Positions 41,963-51,947 are shown, counted from the first letter of the stretch. The stretch: DNA of 64,000 nucleotides from CADEFQ01 sp050185195 (GCA_050185195.1 JBFWZQ010000006.1:95649-159648), one strand, 5' to 3'. Translations and numbers: made by a program. Notes: generated from the letters alone by a model not told the origin.

Positions 41963-43051
41963 TCAGCGCTGGAAGTACTGCTTGATCTCAGCGGGATCCC
42001 GGGTGACCGAGAGCGCGACCATCAGCAAGACACGCGCCTTCTGTGGACTGAGGTTGTCGGACAGAATGCAGCCAGCGCGGACCAGGGATAAGCCAGCTCC
42101 GGGCGACGCATACAGCGGGATCTGGCGCCCAGTTGGAACACGCGTGCTCACGACGCATGGAATGCCACGGCTGAGCGCTTCCTTGACGGCTTCGAACATT
42201 CGCTCCCCCACGTTCCCCAGGCCAGTGCCTGCGATCACGAGGCCATCGCGGCTGCTCGGCAGCCCAAACGGCTCGGGCCCGTGCAGGAGTTGCCTCAGGA
42301 CGAGGCCATCGTTTCCCGCGTAGTGATTCACTATTTCGACGCGACCCAGCTGCGGACGCGGCGGGAGCGCTACGTGCTGGCGCCGCAGCGGCTTGCGATA
42401 GAACCAGACGCCCTCGACATCGACTACGCCAAGCGCGCCGAACTCGGGCGTCTTGAACGTTTCCAACGCGATCGTGTTGGTCTTCGTGACCTCTCGGGCG
42501 GCGTTGATCTGTCCGCTCAGGACCACCATCGTGCCCATGCCGGCGGCTTGCGGCGAGACGGCTACGCGAACAGCGTCCAGCAGGTTGCGCGGACCGTCAG
42601 TGTCCGACATCGAGGCCGCGCGCTGCGAGCCCACCATGACCACGGGCTTGTCGCTGTTGGTGGTCAGGTCCATGAAATAGGCAGTTTCCTCCAACGTGTC
42701 TGTCCCATGCGTGACCACGATTGCGGCTACTGCCGGATCTGCCAACGCCGCGTTGGCCCGCTCGCGCAGCTGGAGCCAGGTCGTCGGGTTCATGTCCGCA
42801 CTGCCGATGTTGGCCACTTGTTCGTACGTGATGGTCGCGTACTTGCCGATTTCCGGTGCAGCAGCGATCAGTTGATCGGCAGACACACTCGGGACAAACC
42901 CGCCCTTTGCCGCATCGTAAACACTGGCGATGGTTCCGCCGGTGGCAAGAATGTGGATGCGGGGGAGCTGCTCCGGCGGCTGCGCGAACCCGACAACACT
43001 CGACAAGCCGAGGGTGAATGCAACGAACGGCAGGGCAGAGCGGGCGCTCAT
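41963..43051 (-). CDS. Periplasmic L-asparaginase (type II)
   Basis: The 362-residue hydrolase converts asparagine to aspartate and ammonia. A signal peptide (ALPFVAFTLGLSSVVGFAQ) sends it to the periplasm. The first catalytic Thr is in ATGGTIASVYD and the second is in VTHGTDTLEETAYF, followed by SQRAASMSDTDGPRNLLDAV. These are the bacterial type II motifs with high asparagine preference. The ATG overlaps the stop of a small two-TM ORF (ATGA), implying coupling. Codon use looks less GC-rich than in neighbouring housekeeping genes. Confidence 0.94.
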   Translation of the reverse strand: MSARSALPFVAFTLGLSSVVGFAQPPEQLPRIHILATGGTIASVYDAAKGGFVPSVSADQLIAAAPEIGKYATITYEQVANIGSADMNPTTWLQLRERANAALADPAVAAIVVTHGTDTLEETAYFMDLTTNSDKPVVMVGSQRAASMSDTDGPRNLLDAVRVAVSPQAAGMGTMVVLSGQINAAREVTKTNTIALETFKTPEFGALGVVDVEGVWFYRKPLRRQHVALPPRPQLGRVEIVNHYAGNDGLVLRQLLHGPEPFGLPSSRDGLVIAGTGLGNVGERMFEAVKEALSRGIPCVVSTRVPTGRQIPLYASPGAGLSLVRAGCILSDNLSPQKARVLLMVALSVTRDPAEIKQYFQR

Positions 43052-43227
43052 GTCCCATACAGGGTAATGCGGAAGGGCAGGAACCGATACCCCAACACGA
43101 TTGCCGCCACCGCGATGGCAAGCACAACTATCTTGGCAAACTGGTTGACGCCGGTAGTTCCGTAGGCGAGACCCGCAGCCAGATAGAGGCATGTTGCGCC
43201 GATCGCGAGATTCACGACACTCAGCAC
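43048..43227 (-). CDS. Small two-TM membrane protein coupled to the asparaginase gene
   Basis: A 59-codon frame starts with GTG at 43227 and stops in TGA at 43048-43050, which overlaps the asparaginase ATG. Translation gives two strongly hydrophobic helices: LAIGATCLYLAAGLAYG and IVVLAIAVAAIVLGYRFL, joined by a short polar loop. No ATG is available in frame and the ribosome site is weak. Upstream the frame stays open for another 40 codons without a start. I do not recognise the family; the coupling and the two clean helices argue that it is expressed. Confidence 0.55.
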   Translation of the reverse strand: MLSVVNLAIGATCLYLAAGLAYGTTGVNQFAKIVVLAIAVAAIVLGYRFLPFRITLYGT

Positions 43228-43324
43228 GGTGTCGACTCGCGGCGTATAGCCGCAGGCTCTGCGGCGCTTGCATACGAACCAGGTTGAACTGATCGGTTGG
43301 CAGGGGGTTTGCAGGTGCGAAAGG

Positions 43325-43356
43325 AGAGAGTCGAACCTGCCGCGGCATGACTCTCT
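43325..43356. repeat. Inverted repeat AGAGAGTC/GACTCTCT with 16-nt loop
   Basis: Perfect 8-bp arms flank GAACCTGCCGCGGCAT. On the minus strand the loop side reads CAGGTTCGACTC, resembling a tRNA T-loop, which raises the thought of a tRNA remnant or attachment-site scar. No full acceptor stem is visible. Function is unassigned. Confidence 0.5.
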
Positions 43357-43434
43357 ACTCTGACGGTGCCCGTGCGGGCCTCAAAAAAAGCCGCGACCAA
43401 CGACGGAACTCAGGGCGCGCAACCGGCGTCGCTT

Positions 43435-43571
43435 GCCCGTCGCCCGTCGCCCGTCGCCCGTCGCCCGTCGCCCGTCGCCCGTCGCCCGTCGCCCGTCGCC
43501 CGTCGCCCGTCGCCCGTCGCCCGTCGCCCGTCGCCCGTCGCCCGTCGCCCGTCGCCCGTCGCCCGTCGCCC
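43435..43571. repeat. Heptanucleotide tandem array (GCCCGTC), about 19.6 copies
   Basis: An uninterrupted, perfect tandem repeat of GCCCGTC spans 137 bp, just downstream of the ettA stop and within the gap before the asparaginase unit. On the minus strand it reads GACGGGC, giving a run of three Gs every 7 nt, which fits the G3-N4 pattern for G-quadruplexes about twenty times over. In one plus-strand frame it translates to a 7-residue repeat (RRPSPVA), but no gene uses it. Copy number should be variable between strains by replication slippage. Confidence 0.95.
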
Positions 43572-43584
43572 GCGCCGCGGCGCC

Positions 43585-45258
<1,674 letters not shown>

Positions 45259-45316
45259 TTAAACCGGTCGGGTGGGGGAGGGAGCGGCGCGCATTATGGG
45301 GTAGACCCGTGCCCCT

Positions 45317-46276
45317 GTGCTAGGCTCGCGGGCTGTGGCATCGGTGCTTGTGGTGATGGGCGAAACGATCGCCCGATACGGGTTTCCCGAGGGCCATCCG
45401 TTCGGCGTCGATCGCCATGATGCCTTCGCGCGGCAGTTCGAGCTGCGCGGCTTCGATGCCCGGGTCAGCGTGGCGTCGCCGGCGCCCGCGCAGGCCGACG
45501 AACTGCTCCTGTTCCACACCCCCCACTACGTGGATTTCGTGCGCGAGCGGTCCGCCTCGGGACAGGGCTTCCTCGATGACGGCGACACGCCGGCCTTTCG
45601 CGGCGTTTACGAGGCCGCGGCCAGCGTGGTTGGCGCGACGCTCGTGGCCGCACGGGCGCTGATGGCCGGTGTCGCGCGGCGTGCCTTCGTGCCGATCGCG
45701 GGACTGCACCACGCGGCTCGCGACCATGCAGCGGGTTTTTGCGTCTTCAACGACGTCGGCGTCGCCATCGAGGTGCTGCGGCGGGAGTACGGCCTCGCCC
45801 GCATCGCGTACGTCGACATCGACGCGCACCACGGCGATGGCGTCTTCTACGCCTACGAGTCCGATCCGCAGGTGATTTTCGCGGATATCCACGAGGATGG
45901 GCGCACGCTCTATCCCGGCACCGGCAGCGCCGACGAAACCGGCAAGGGCGCGGCCGCCGGCGCCAAGCTCAATATCCCGGTGCCCGGGGGTGCCGACGAC
46001 ACGGCTTTCGACGCCGTCTGGCCGCGGGTGCTGGCATTCATCGAGGCGGCGCGCCCCGAGTTCATCATCCTGCAGTGTGGTGCCGACAGCATTGCGGGCG
46101 ACCCCATCACCCACCTCGCCTTCACGCCGGCCTCGCACGGCCGTGCCGCACGCGACCTCGCCGGCCTCGCCGATCGGCTGGGACATGGCCGGGTGCTGGC
46201 GCTCGGTGGTGGCGGCTACAACCGCGCCAATCTCGCCCAGGCCTGGAACGACGTGGTGGAGAACCTCGCCGGCTAG
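45317..46276 (+). CDS. Acetoin-utilisation/histone-deacetylase-family protein (AcuC-like)
   Basis: The 319-residue zinc hydrolase of the arginase/deacetylase fold has the deacetylase motifs IAGLHHAARDHAAGFCVFNDVG (general-base histidine pair), YVDIDAHHGDGVFYA (zinc ligands Asp and His) and VLALGGGGYN near the end. It deacetylates a lysine or small acetyl-amine; in Bacillus AcuC acts on acetyl-CoA synthetase. The start is uncertain: GTG 45317, GTG 45335 and ATG 45356 are all in frame and none has a strong ribosome site. Domain similarity begins around the 45335 start. Confidence 0.88.
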   Translation: MLGSRAVASVLVVMGETIARYGFPEGHPFGVDRHDAFARQFELRGFDARVSVASPAPAQADELLLFHTPHYVDFVRERSASGQGFLDDGDTPAFRGVYEAAASVVGATLVAARALMAGVARRAFVPIAGLHHAARDHAAGFCVFNDVGVAIEVLRREYGLARIAYVDIDAHHGDGVFYAYESDPQVIFADIHEDGRTLYPGTGSADETGKGAAAGAKLNIPVPGGADDTAFDAVWPRVLAFIEAARPEFIILQCGADSIAGDPITHLAFTPASHGRAARDLAGLADRLGHGRVLALGGGGYNRANLAQAWNDVVENLAG

Positions 46277-46378
46277 GGCCGGGTGGCCATCCGCGCGGCC
46301 GGCGCGCCACGCGGCGGCGGCGTTCGGGTAGAATTGACCATTCCCCGGGTTTCCCCGCCGCACCGAGAGCACCTGCCC

Positions 46379-47635
46379 ATGTTCCGGACCTCCATGGTCA
46401 TTTCGAATTTCGATCCCGAACTCGCCGCCGCGCTCGAGGGCGAACGCCGGCGCCAGGAAGAACACATCGAGCTGATCGCGTCCGAAAACTACGCGAGCCC
46501 GCGCGTGCTCGAGGCGCAAGGCTCCGTGCTGACGAACAAGTACGCGGAAGGTTATCCGGGCAAGCGCTATTACGGCGGTTGCGAGTATGTCGACATCGCC
46601 GAGCAGCTCGCGATCGATCGCGCGAAGCAGCTCTTCGGCGCGGCCTACGCCAACGTGCAGCCGCATTCCGGGTCGCAGGCGAACGCCGCGGTCTATCTCG
46701 CGCTGTGCAACCCGGGTGACACGATCCTCGGCATGAGCCTCGACCACGGCGGCCACCTGACCCACGGCGCGAAGGTCAATTTTTCCGGCAAGCTGTTCCG
46801 CGCCGTGCAATACGGCATCCGCCCGGACAACGGCGAGATCGATTACGCCGAGGTCGCGCGCATCGCGCGCGCGGAGAAGCCGCGCATGATCGTCGCCGGC
46901 TTCTCGGCTTATTCGCGCGTGATCGACTGGTCGAAGTTCCGCACGATCGCCGACGAAGTGGGCGCCTATTTCTTCGTCGACATGGCGCACGTGGCCGGGC
47001 TCGTCGCGGCCGGCATCTACCCGAATCCGCTGCCGCACGCCGACGTGGTGACGACCACCACGCACAAGACGCTGCGCGGCCCGCGTGGCGGACTGATCCT
47101 CGCGCGGGAGAATCCCGAGCTCGCGAAGAAATTCAACTCGCTGGTGTTCCCCGGCACGCAGGGCGGGCCGCTGATGCACGTGATCGCCGCCAAGGCGGTG
47201 GCGCTGCTCGAGGCGCTGCAACCCGAGTTCAAGGCGTACCAGCAGCAGGTGCTCGTGAACGCGCGCGCGATGTGCGCGCGGCTCGGCGAGCGCGGCTACC
47301 GCATCGTTTCCGGCGGCACCGACAACCACCTGTTCCTGGTCGACCTGTCCGACAAGGCGATCACCGGCAAGGAAGCGGACGCGGCGCTCGGGCGCGCCAA
47401 CATCACCGTCAACAAGAACGCGGTGCCGAACGATCCACGCCCGCCGATGGTGACGAGCGGCCTGCGCATCGGCACGCCCGCTGCGACCACGCGCGGCTTC
47501 GGGCAGGCCGAGGTCGAGGCCGTCGCCGGCTGGATCGCCGATGTGCTCGATGCGAACGGCGGCGACGCCGTGGTCGAACGCGTGCGGGGCGAGGTGCTCG
47601 CGCTCTGCCGCCGATTCCCCGTCTACGGCCCCTGA
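46379..47635 (+). CDS. glyA: Serine hydroxymethyltransferase
   Basis: GlyA interconverts serine and glycine with tetrahydrofolate, the main source of one-carbon units. The 418-residue PLP enzyme has the N-terminal IELIASENYASPRVLEAQGS, the GGCEYVDIAEQLAIDRAKQLF substrate region, and the PLP-binding lysine Lys230 in TTTTHKTLRGPRGG. Length matches E. coli (417). A TAGAAT at 46329-46334 could be its -10. The gene leads a run with nrdR and the riboflavin genes, a conserved proteobacterial order. Confidence 0.96.
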   Translation: MFRTSMVISNFDPELAAALEGERRRQEEHIELIASENYASPRVLEAQGSVLTNKYAEGYPGKRYYGGCEYVDIAEQLAIDRAKQLFGAAYANVQPHSGSQANAAVYLALCNPGDTILGMSLDHGGHLTHGAKVNFSGKLFRAVQYGIRPDNGEIDYAEVARIARAEKPRMIVAGFSAYSRVIDWSKFRTIADEVGAYFFVDMAHVAGLVAAGIYPNPLPHADVVTTTTHKTLRGPRGGLILARENPELAKKFNSLVFPGTQGGPLMHVIAAKAVALLEALQPEFKAYQQQVLVNARAMCARLGERGYRIVSGGTDNHLFLVDLSDKAITGKEADAALGRANITVNKNAVPNDPRPPMVTSGLRIGTPAATTRGFGQAEVEAVAGWIADVLDANGGDAVVERVRGEVLALCRRFPVYGP

Positions 47636-47656
47636 CGCGGGCGCGCGGGGAGCGCC

Positions 47657-48190
47657 ATGCACTGCCCGTTCTGCGGCCACGAGGAGACGAAAGTGATCGA
47701 CTCGCGGCTCGCCGGCGAGGGTCGGCAGATCCGCCGCCGCCGGGAGTGCCTCGCCTGCGCCGAGCGGTTCACGACCTTCGAGACCGCCGAGCTCGTGATG
47801 CCGCTCGTGGTGAAATCGGACTGCAGCCGCGAACCGTTCGACGAGCAGAAGATGCGCCACGGCATCGTCAAGGCGCTCGAGAAGCGCCCGGTGTCGCAGG
47901 AAGCGATCGAAGCGGCGGTCACCCACGTCTGCAACCGGCTGCGCAGCCTCGGTGAGCGTGAAGTGCCTTCCCGCGGCATCGGTGAGTTCGTGATGGAGGA
48001 ATTGCGGCACCTCGACGAGGTGGCCTACGTGCGCTTCGCCTCCGTCTACCGCAGCTTCCAGGACGTCGAGGCGTTCCGCGACGAGATCGAAAAGCTGCGC
48101 CATCATCGCCGCAAGCGCGAGGACAACCGCGACCAGCTGCCGTTGCTGCCGGGCGGGGAGGCGGGCGGCGCGAAAGACGGCAAGCCATGA
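47657..48190 (+). CDS. nrdR: Transcriptional repressor NrdR
   Basis: The 177-residue regulator of ribonucleotide reductase genes senses ATP and dATP. The N-terminal zinc ribbon uses Cys3, Cys6, Cys31 and Cys34 (MHCPFCGHEE and ECLACAERF), followed by the ATP-cone (VVKSDCSREPFDEQKMRHGIVKAL). The C-terminal tail is longer and more basic than the E. coli protein. The last codons overlap the ribD ATG (ATGA). Confidence 0.95.
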   Translation: MHCPFCGHEETKVIDSRLAGEGRQIRRRRECLACAERFTTFETAELVMPLVVKSDCSREPFDEQKMRHGIVKALEKRPVSQEAIEAAVTHVCNRLRSLGEREVPSRGIGEFVMEELRHLDEVAYVRFASVYRSFQDVEAFRDEIEKLRHHRRKREDNRDQLPLLPGGEAGGAKDGKP

Positions 48191-49299
48191 GCACATTCAC
48201 GGCATTCGAGGAGCAGGCGATGCGCCGCGCGCTCGAACTCGCCGGGCGCGGCCTCGAGACGGCCGACCCCAATCCCCGCGTGGGGTGCGTGATCGTGCGC
48301 GACGGGCAGGTCGTGGGCGAGGGTTGGCACGTTCGCGCGGGCGAAGCACACGCCGAGATCGGCGCGCTGCGCGAGGCAGGCGAACGCGCCGCGGGGGCGA
48401 CCGCGTTCGTGACGCTCGAGCCTTGCTGCCACCACGGCCGCACGCCGCCGTGCACCGAGGCGCTGATCGAGGCACGGCTCGCGCGCGTGGTGTTCGCGGT
48501 GCGCGATCCGAATCCGCGGGTCGACGGTGGCGGGGCCGCACGGCTCGCGGCCGCCGGCATCGACGTGGCGGGCGGCCTGCTCGAGTCGCAGGCCGCCGCG
48601 CTCAACGCGGGGTTCCTGTTGCGCATGCGCGCCGGGCGCCCGTGGGTGCGCCTGAAGACGGCGGCCAGCCTCGACGGGCGCACCGCGCTCGCGAACGGCG
48701 CGAGCCGCTGGATCACGGGCGAGGCGGCGCGTGCCGACGTGCACGACTGGCGCGCACGCAGTTCCGCCGTGGCAACCGGCATCGGCACGCTGCTCGCCGA
48801 CGATCCGCGCCTCGACGTGCGGCGCCCGCGGCCGCTCGGGCGCGCCCCGGCGCGCGTCGTGTTCGATACCCGGCTGCGCACGCCGCCGGCGGCGCGCGTG
48901 TTCGACGCACCGGGCGAAGTCTTCGTGTTGCATGCGGCGGGAAAGGCCGCGGAACAGGATGCCGGTGCCCGGCTCGCCACGCGCGGGGCGCGCCTCGAAG
49001 CCGTCGCGGCAGCCGGAACACACCTCGATCTCGCAGCTGCCCTGCGCCGCCTCGGCGAACTTGGCATGAACGAGCTGTGGGTGGAGGCGGGTGCCACGCT
49101 CGCGGGGGCGCTGCTCGGGTCGGGGCTCGTCGACGAGTGGTTGCATTACCTCGCGCCGAAGCTCCTCGGTCCCGCGGCCCGCCCGCTCGCGGACCTGCCA
49201 CGGATCGAACGGCTGGGCGATGCCCGCGGCTACTCGCTCATCGAGACAACGGCGTTCGGCGCGGATTTGCGCCTGCGCCTCGTTCCGGGGAAAGTCTGA
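48187..49299 (+). CDS. ribD: Bifunctional riboflavin deaminase-reductase
   Basis: RibD performs the deamination and the reduction steps that convert the GTP-derived pyrimidine to 5-amino-6-ribitylaminouracil phosphate. The N-terminal deaminase (about 10-150) has the zinc site HAEIGAL and PCCHHGRTPPC; the C-terminal reductase (about 155-370) has RLKTAASLDGRTA, a Rossmann-like GIGTLLADDPRLD and ELWVEAGATLAGALL. The 370-residue length is standard. It overlaps nrdR by 4 bp and is followed by ribE after 2 bp. Confidence 0.96.
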   Translation: MSTFTAFEEQAMRRALELAGRGLETADPNPRVGCVIVRDGQVVGEGWHVRAGEAHAEIGALREAGERAAGATAFVTLEPCCHHGRTPPCTEALIEARLARVVFAVRDPNPRVDGGGAARLAAAGIDVAGGLLESQAAALNAGFLLRMRAGRPWVRLKTAASLDGRTALANGASRWITGEAARADVHDWRARSSAVATGIGTLLADDPRLDVRRPRPLGRAPARVVFDTRLRTPPAARVFDAPGEVFVLHAAGKAAEQDAGARLATRGARLEAVAAAGTHLDLAAALRRLGELGMNELWVEAGATLAGALLGSGLVDEWLHYLAPKLLGPAARPLADLPRIERLGDARGYSLIETTAFGADLRLRLVPGKV

Positions 49300-49301
49300 C
49301 G

Positions 49302-49892
49302 ATGTTCACGGGAATCATCCAGGATGTCGGCCGGGTGCGTGCGGTGACCGCGCGCGATGGCGATGCCGAATTCGTCTTGGCGGTCGGGCAGCTCGCGCTC
49401 GGGGCTACGCGGGTGGGCGACAGCATCGCCGTGAACGGCGTGTGCCTCACCGCGACGCGCGTCGGCACGGATGAGTTCGCGGCGGACGTTTCGCGCGAGA
49501 CGCTCGCCGTCACGACGCTCGCGATGGCGGCACCCGGCGAGCGCGTGAACCTCGAGCCTGCGCTGCGCGCGGGCGACGCGCTCGGCGGGCACCTCGTGTC
49601 GGGCCACGTGGACGGCATCGCCGAGATCCTGTCGCTCGCGCCGGATGCGCGCTCGGTGCGCGTCGCGGTCCGCGTGCCGCCCGCGCTCGCGCGTTATATC
49701 GCCCGCAAGGGTTCGGTGGCGCTCGACGGGGTGAGCCTCACCGTGAACGATGTCGATGCGGACGTGTTCCACGTGAACCTCGTGCCGCATACCCAGGCCG
49801 TGACGACGCTCGGCGATTGGACGCCGGGCCGGCGCGTGAACCTCGAAGTCGACCAGGTCGCGCGTTATGTCGAGCGACTCACCGGGAAATGA
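49302..49892 (+). CDS. ribE: Riboflavin synthase, alpha subunit
   Basis: The 196-residue enzyme dismutates two lumazines to riboflavin. It has the two tandem lumazine-binding barrel repeats: repeat 1 from MFTGIIQDVGRVRAV with SIAVNGVCLTATRVG, and repeat 2 from LGGHLVSGHVDGIAEIL with GSVALDGVSLTVNDVD. MFTGII is the near-universal N-terminus. The size is slightly short but both repeats are complete. It lies between ribD and ribBA on one transcript. Confidence 0.95.
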   Translation: MFTGIIQDVGRVRAVTARDGDAEFVLAVGQLALGATRVGDSIAVNGVCLTATRVGTDEFAADVSRETLAVTTLAMAAPGERVNLEPALRAGDALGGHLVSGHVDGIAEILSLAPDARSVRVAVRVPPALARYIARKGSVALDGVSLTVNDVDADVFHVNLVPHTQAVTTLGDWTPGRRVNLEVDQVARYVERLTGK

Positions 49893-49895
49893 AAC

Positions 49896-50996
49896 GTGGA
49901 ACTGCACAGCATTGCTGAGATCCTGACCGACCTGCGCGCCGGGCGCATGGTCCTGATCATGGACGACGAAGATCGCGAGAACGAGGGCGACCTCGTGATG
50001 GTCGCGGAAAAGGTGCGCCCGGAAGACGTCAATTTCATGGCGCGTTTCGGCCGCGGGCTCATCTGCCTCACGCTGACGGCGGACCGCTGCCGGCAGCTGC
50101 GCCTGCCGCTGATGGTGAGCAGCACCCAGCGCGACCACCGCACCAACTTCACGCTCTCGATCGAGGCGGCGGAAGGCGTGACTACCGGTATCTCGGCCTA
50201 CGACCGCGCGCACACGGTGCTCGCCGCGGTGCAGCCGGACGCGCGGCCGGAGGACCTGCGCCAGCCGGGGCACATCTTCCCGATCATGTCGCAACCCGGG
50301 GGCGTGCTCACCCGCGCCGGCCACACCGAGGCGGGCTGCGACCTTGCGCGCCTTGCAGGCTTCGAGGCCGCTGCGGTGATCGTCGAGGTGATGAACGACG
50401 ATGGCACGATGGCCCGGCGCCCGCAGCTCGAGCAGTTTGCGCGCCACCACGGCCTGAAGATCGGCACGATCGCGGACCTCATCCGCTATCGCCTGCGCAA
50501 CGAGCGCTCGGTGGAGCGCATCGCCGAGCGGACCGTGCGCACCGAGTTCGGCGAGTTTCGCCTCTGCGCGTACGAAGACCACGTGCAGCGCGACGTGCAT
50601 CTCGCGCTGGTGCGCGGCGATGTGTCCGGCAGCCGTACGCCCCTCGTGCGCGTGCACCTGGCCGACACGCTGCGCGACGTGCTGGGCGCCGAGGTCGGGC
50701 CGCCGCGTGCCTGGACCCTGCGCGCCGCGCTGGCGCGCATTGCGAAGGAGGGCTGCGGTGTGGTCGTGGTGCTGCGCCGGAACGAGGCGCCGCGCGACCT
50801 CGTGGCGGCGATCCACGACCAGGAAACACCGCCGCCGCCGCCGCAGGGCGAGGTGCTGCGCACCTTCGGCGTCGGCGCGCAGATCCTGAAGGACCTCGGC
50901 GTGCGCCGCATGCTGGTGCTGTCGGCGCCGAAATACATGCACGGCATTTCAGCCTTCGATCTCGAGGTCGAAGGCTACGTCGACAACGACGATTGA
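49896..50996 (+). CDS. ribBA: 3,4-dihydroxy-2-butanone 4-phosphate synthase with degenerate GTP cyclohydrolase II domain
   Basis: The 366-residue fusion makes the four-carbon unit of riboflavin. The N-terminal DHBP synthase (about 1-205) is intact, with MDDEDRENEGDLVMVAEK, the R-rich DHRTNFTLSIEA loop and HTEAGCDLARLAG. The C-terminal domain aligns by position with GTP cyclohydrolase II but lacks the zinc-binding cysteines and the SECLTGD-type motif, so it is probably inactive. An independent RibA must be encoded elsewhere. The start is GTG, 3 bp after ribE. Confidence 0.92.
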   Translation: MELHSIAEILTDLRAGRMVLIMDDEDRENEGDLVMVAEKVRPEDVNFMARFGRGLICLTLTADRCRQLRLPLMVSSTQRDHRTNFTLSIEAAEGVTTGISAYDRAHTVLAAVQPDARPEDLRQPGHIFPIMSQPGGVLTRAGHTEAGCDLARLAGFEAAAVIVEVMNDDGTMARRPQLEQFARHHGLKIGTIADLIRYRLRNERSVERIAERTVRTEFGEFRLCAYEDHVQRDVHLALVRGDVSGSRTPLVRVHLADTLRDVLGAEVGPPRAWTLRAALARIAKEGCGVVVVLRRNEAPRDLVAAIHDQETPPPPPQGEVLRTFGVGAQILKDLGVRRMLVLSAPKYMHGISAFDLEVEGYVDNDD

Positions 50997-51023
50997 GCGG
51001 GCACGCCCGGCTATACTGCACGC

Positions 51024-51491
51024 ATGCCCCCCGTCCTCACCGGCGAACTCGCCGCCGCCCAGCATTCCGTCGCGATCGTCGCGGCCCGCTTCAACGATTT
51101 CGTGGTCGCGAGCCTGCTGCGCGGTGCCGTCGGGGCCTGGGAGGCGCATGGTGGGGCGCCGGACCGGCTCGTGGTCGCGCGTGTCCCGGGCGCCTTCGAA
51201 CTGCCGGTGGCCGCCCGGCAGTGCGCGGTGAGCGGGCGGTTTGCAGCGGTGGTCGCGCTCGGTTGCGTGATCCGCGGCGATACCGCGCACTTCGATTACG
51301 TCGCCGGCGAATGCGCGCGCGGGATCGCGCAGGTCGCGCTCGATACCGGCGTGCCGGTGATGTTCGGCGTGCTCACGGTGGAAACCGTCGAGCAGGCGGT
51401 GCAGCGCGCGGCGGTGCGCGCCGGCAACAAGGGCGGCGAGGCGATGCAGGGCGCGATCGAGATGGCGAACCTGCTGCCGAGGCTCGCATGA
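51024..51491 (+). CDS. ribH: 6,7-dimethyl-8-ribityllumazine synthase
   Basis: The 155-residue subunit of the icosahedral or pentameric enzyme makes the lumazine that RibE dismutates. Landmarks: VAIVAARFNDFVVASLL at the N-terminus, VARVPGAFELPVAAR, the active-site GCVIRGDTAHFDYV with the catalytic His, and VMFGVLTVETVEQAVQRA. The TGA overlaps the nusB ATG (ATGA). Confidence 0.96.
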   Translation: MPPVLTGELAAAQHSVAIVAARFNDFVVASLLRGAVGAWEAHGGAPDRLVVARVPGAFELPVAARQCAVSGRFAAVVALGCVIRGDTAHFDYVAGECARGIAQVALDTGVPVMFGVLTVETVEQAVQRAAVRAGNKGGEAMQGAIEMANLLPRLA

Positions 51492-51934
51492 ACGAATCGC
51501 AGGGCGCGCGGCGCGCGGCGTCGAATCGCCGCGCCGTGGCGCGCAAGATCGCGGTGCAGGCCCTGTACCGCTGGCAGGTCAACGCAGGGCCCTGGCAGGA
51601 CCTGCTGCTCGAGTTCGCGGACGCCGAAGACATGCCGAAGGCCGATCGCGAGTACTTCGACGCCCTCGTGCGCGGCGTGGCCGAAAGCGGCGCCGAGTGG
51701 GACGCGGAGCTCGCACGCTACTCCGACCGCGCGCCCGCCGAACTCGACCCGGTGGAACACGCGGTGCTGCTGATCGGCCTGTTCGAACTCACCCGCCGGC
51801 CCGACGTGCCGTACCGCGTCGTCATCGACGAGGGTGTCGGACTCGCGCGGCGCTTCGGCGCGACCGACGGCCACAAGTACGTCAACGCAGTGCTCGATCG
51901 CGCGGCCCGCGCGCTGCGCAGCGAAGAGCACTGA
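51488..51934 (+). CDS. nusB: Transcription antitermination protein NusB
   Basis: The 148-residue all-helical RNA-binding protein acts with NusE on boxA of ribosomal RNA operons to prevent premature termination. It has the RKIAVQALYRWQVN opening, DALVRGVAESGAEWDAELAR and PVEHAVLLIGLFELTRRPDVPYRVVIDEGVGLARRFG, ending GHKYVNAVLDRAARALR. The ribH-nusB-thiL order is conserved in proteobacteria. Confidence 0.96.
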   Translation: MNESQGARRAASNRRAVARKIAVQALYRWQVNAGPWQDLLLEFADAEDMPKADREYFDALVRGVAESGAEWDAELARYSDRAPAELDPVEHAVLLIGLFELTRRPDVPYRVVIDEGVGLARRFGATDGHKYVNAVLDRAARALRSEEH

Positions 51935-51947
51935 GCGCGACCCCGCC

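Larger units (their letters stand above)
43228..43584. other. Intergenic region of 357 bp with hairpin and tandem array
   Basis: The stretch between the small two-TM ORF and ettA contains no gene. It holds a hairpin at 43325-43356 (AGAGAGTC and GACTCTCT), a GCCCG-TG-CGGGC hairpin at 43368-43379 next to an A-run (43383-43389), and a long 7-bp tandem array from 43435. The promoter of the asparaginase unit must lie here or upstream of ettA; none is clear. Confidence 0.6.

Noticed and set aside
43325..43356. tRNA remnant or attachment site
   Set aside because: Only a T-loop-like GTTCGA and a hairpin are visible; no acceptor or anticodon arm can be drawn, and no integrase is near.
43368..43389. 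Intrinsic terminator (GCCCG-TG-CGGGC)
   Set aside because: On the plus strand the hairpin is followed by As, and on the minus strand the T-run precedes it, so neither orientation fits.
43435..43571. Possible CRISPR array
   Set aside because: Units are 7 bp with no unique spacers, and no cas genes are present.
48170..48190. FMN riboswitch before the riboflavin genes
   Set aside because: ribD overlaps nrdR, so there is no leader to contain one.
45320..48196. A 958-codon open frame on the minus strand
   Set aside because: It is antisense to the deacetylase, glyA and nrdR genes, is histidine/arginine-rich and has no domain character. It follows from high GC content.
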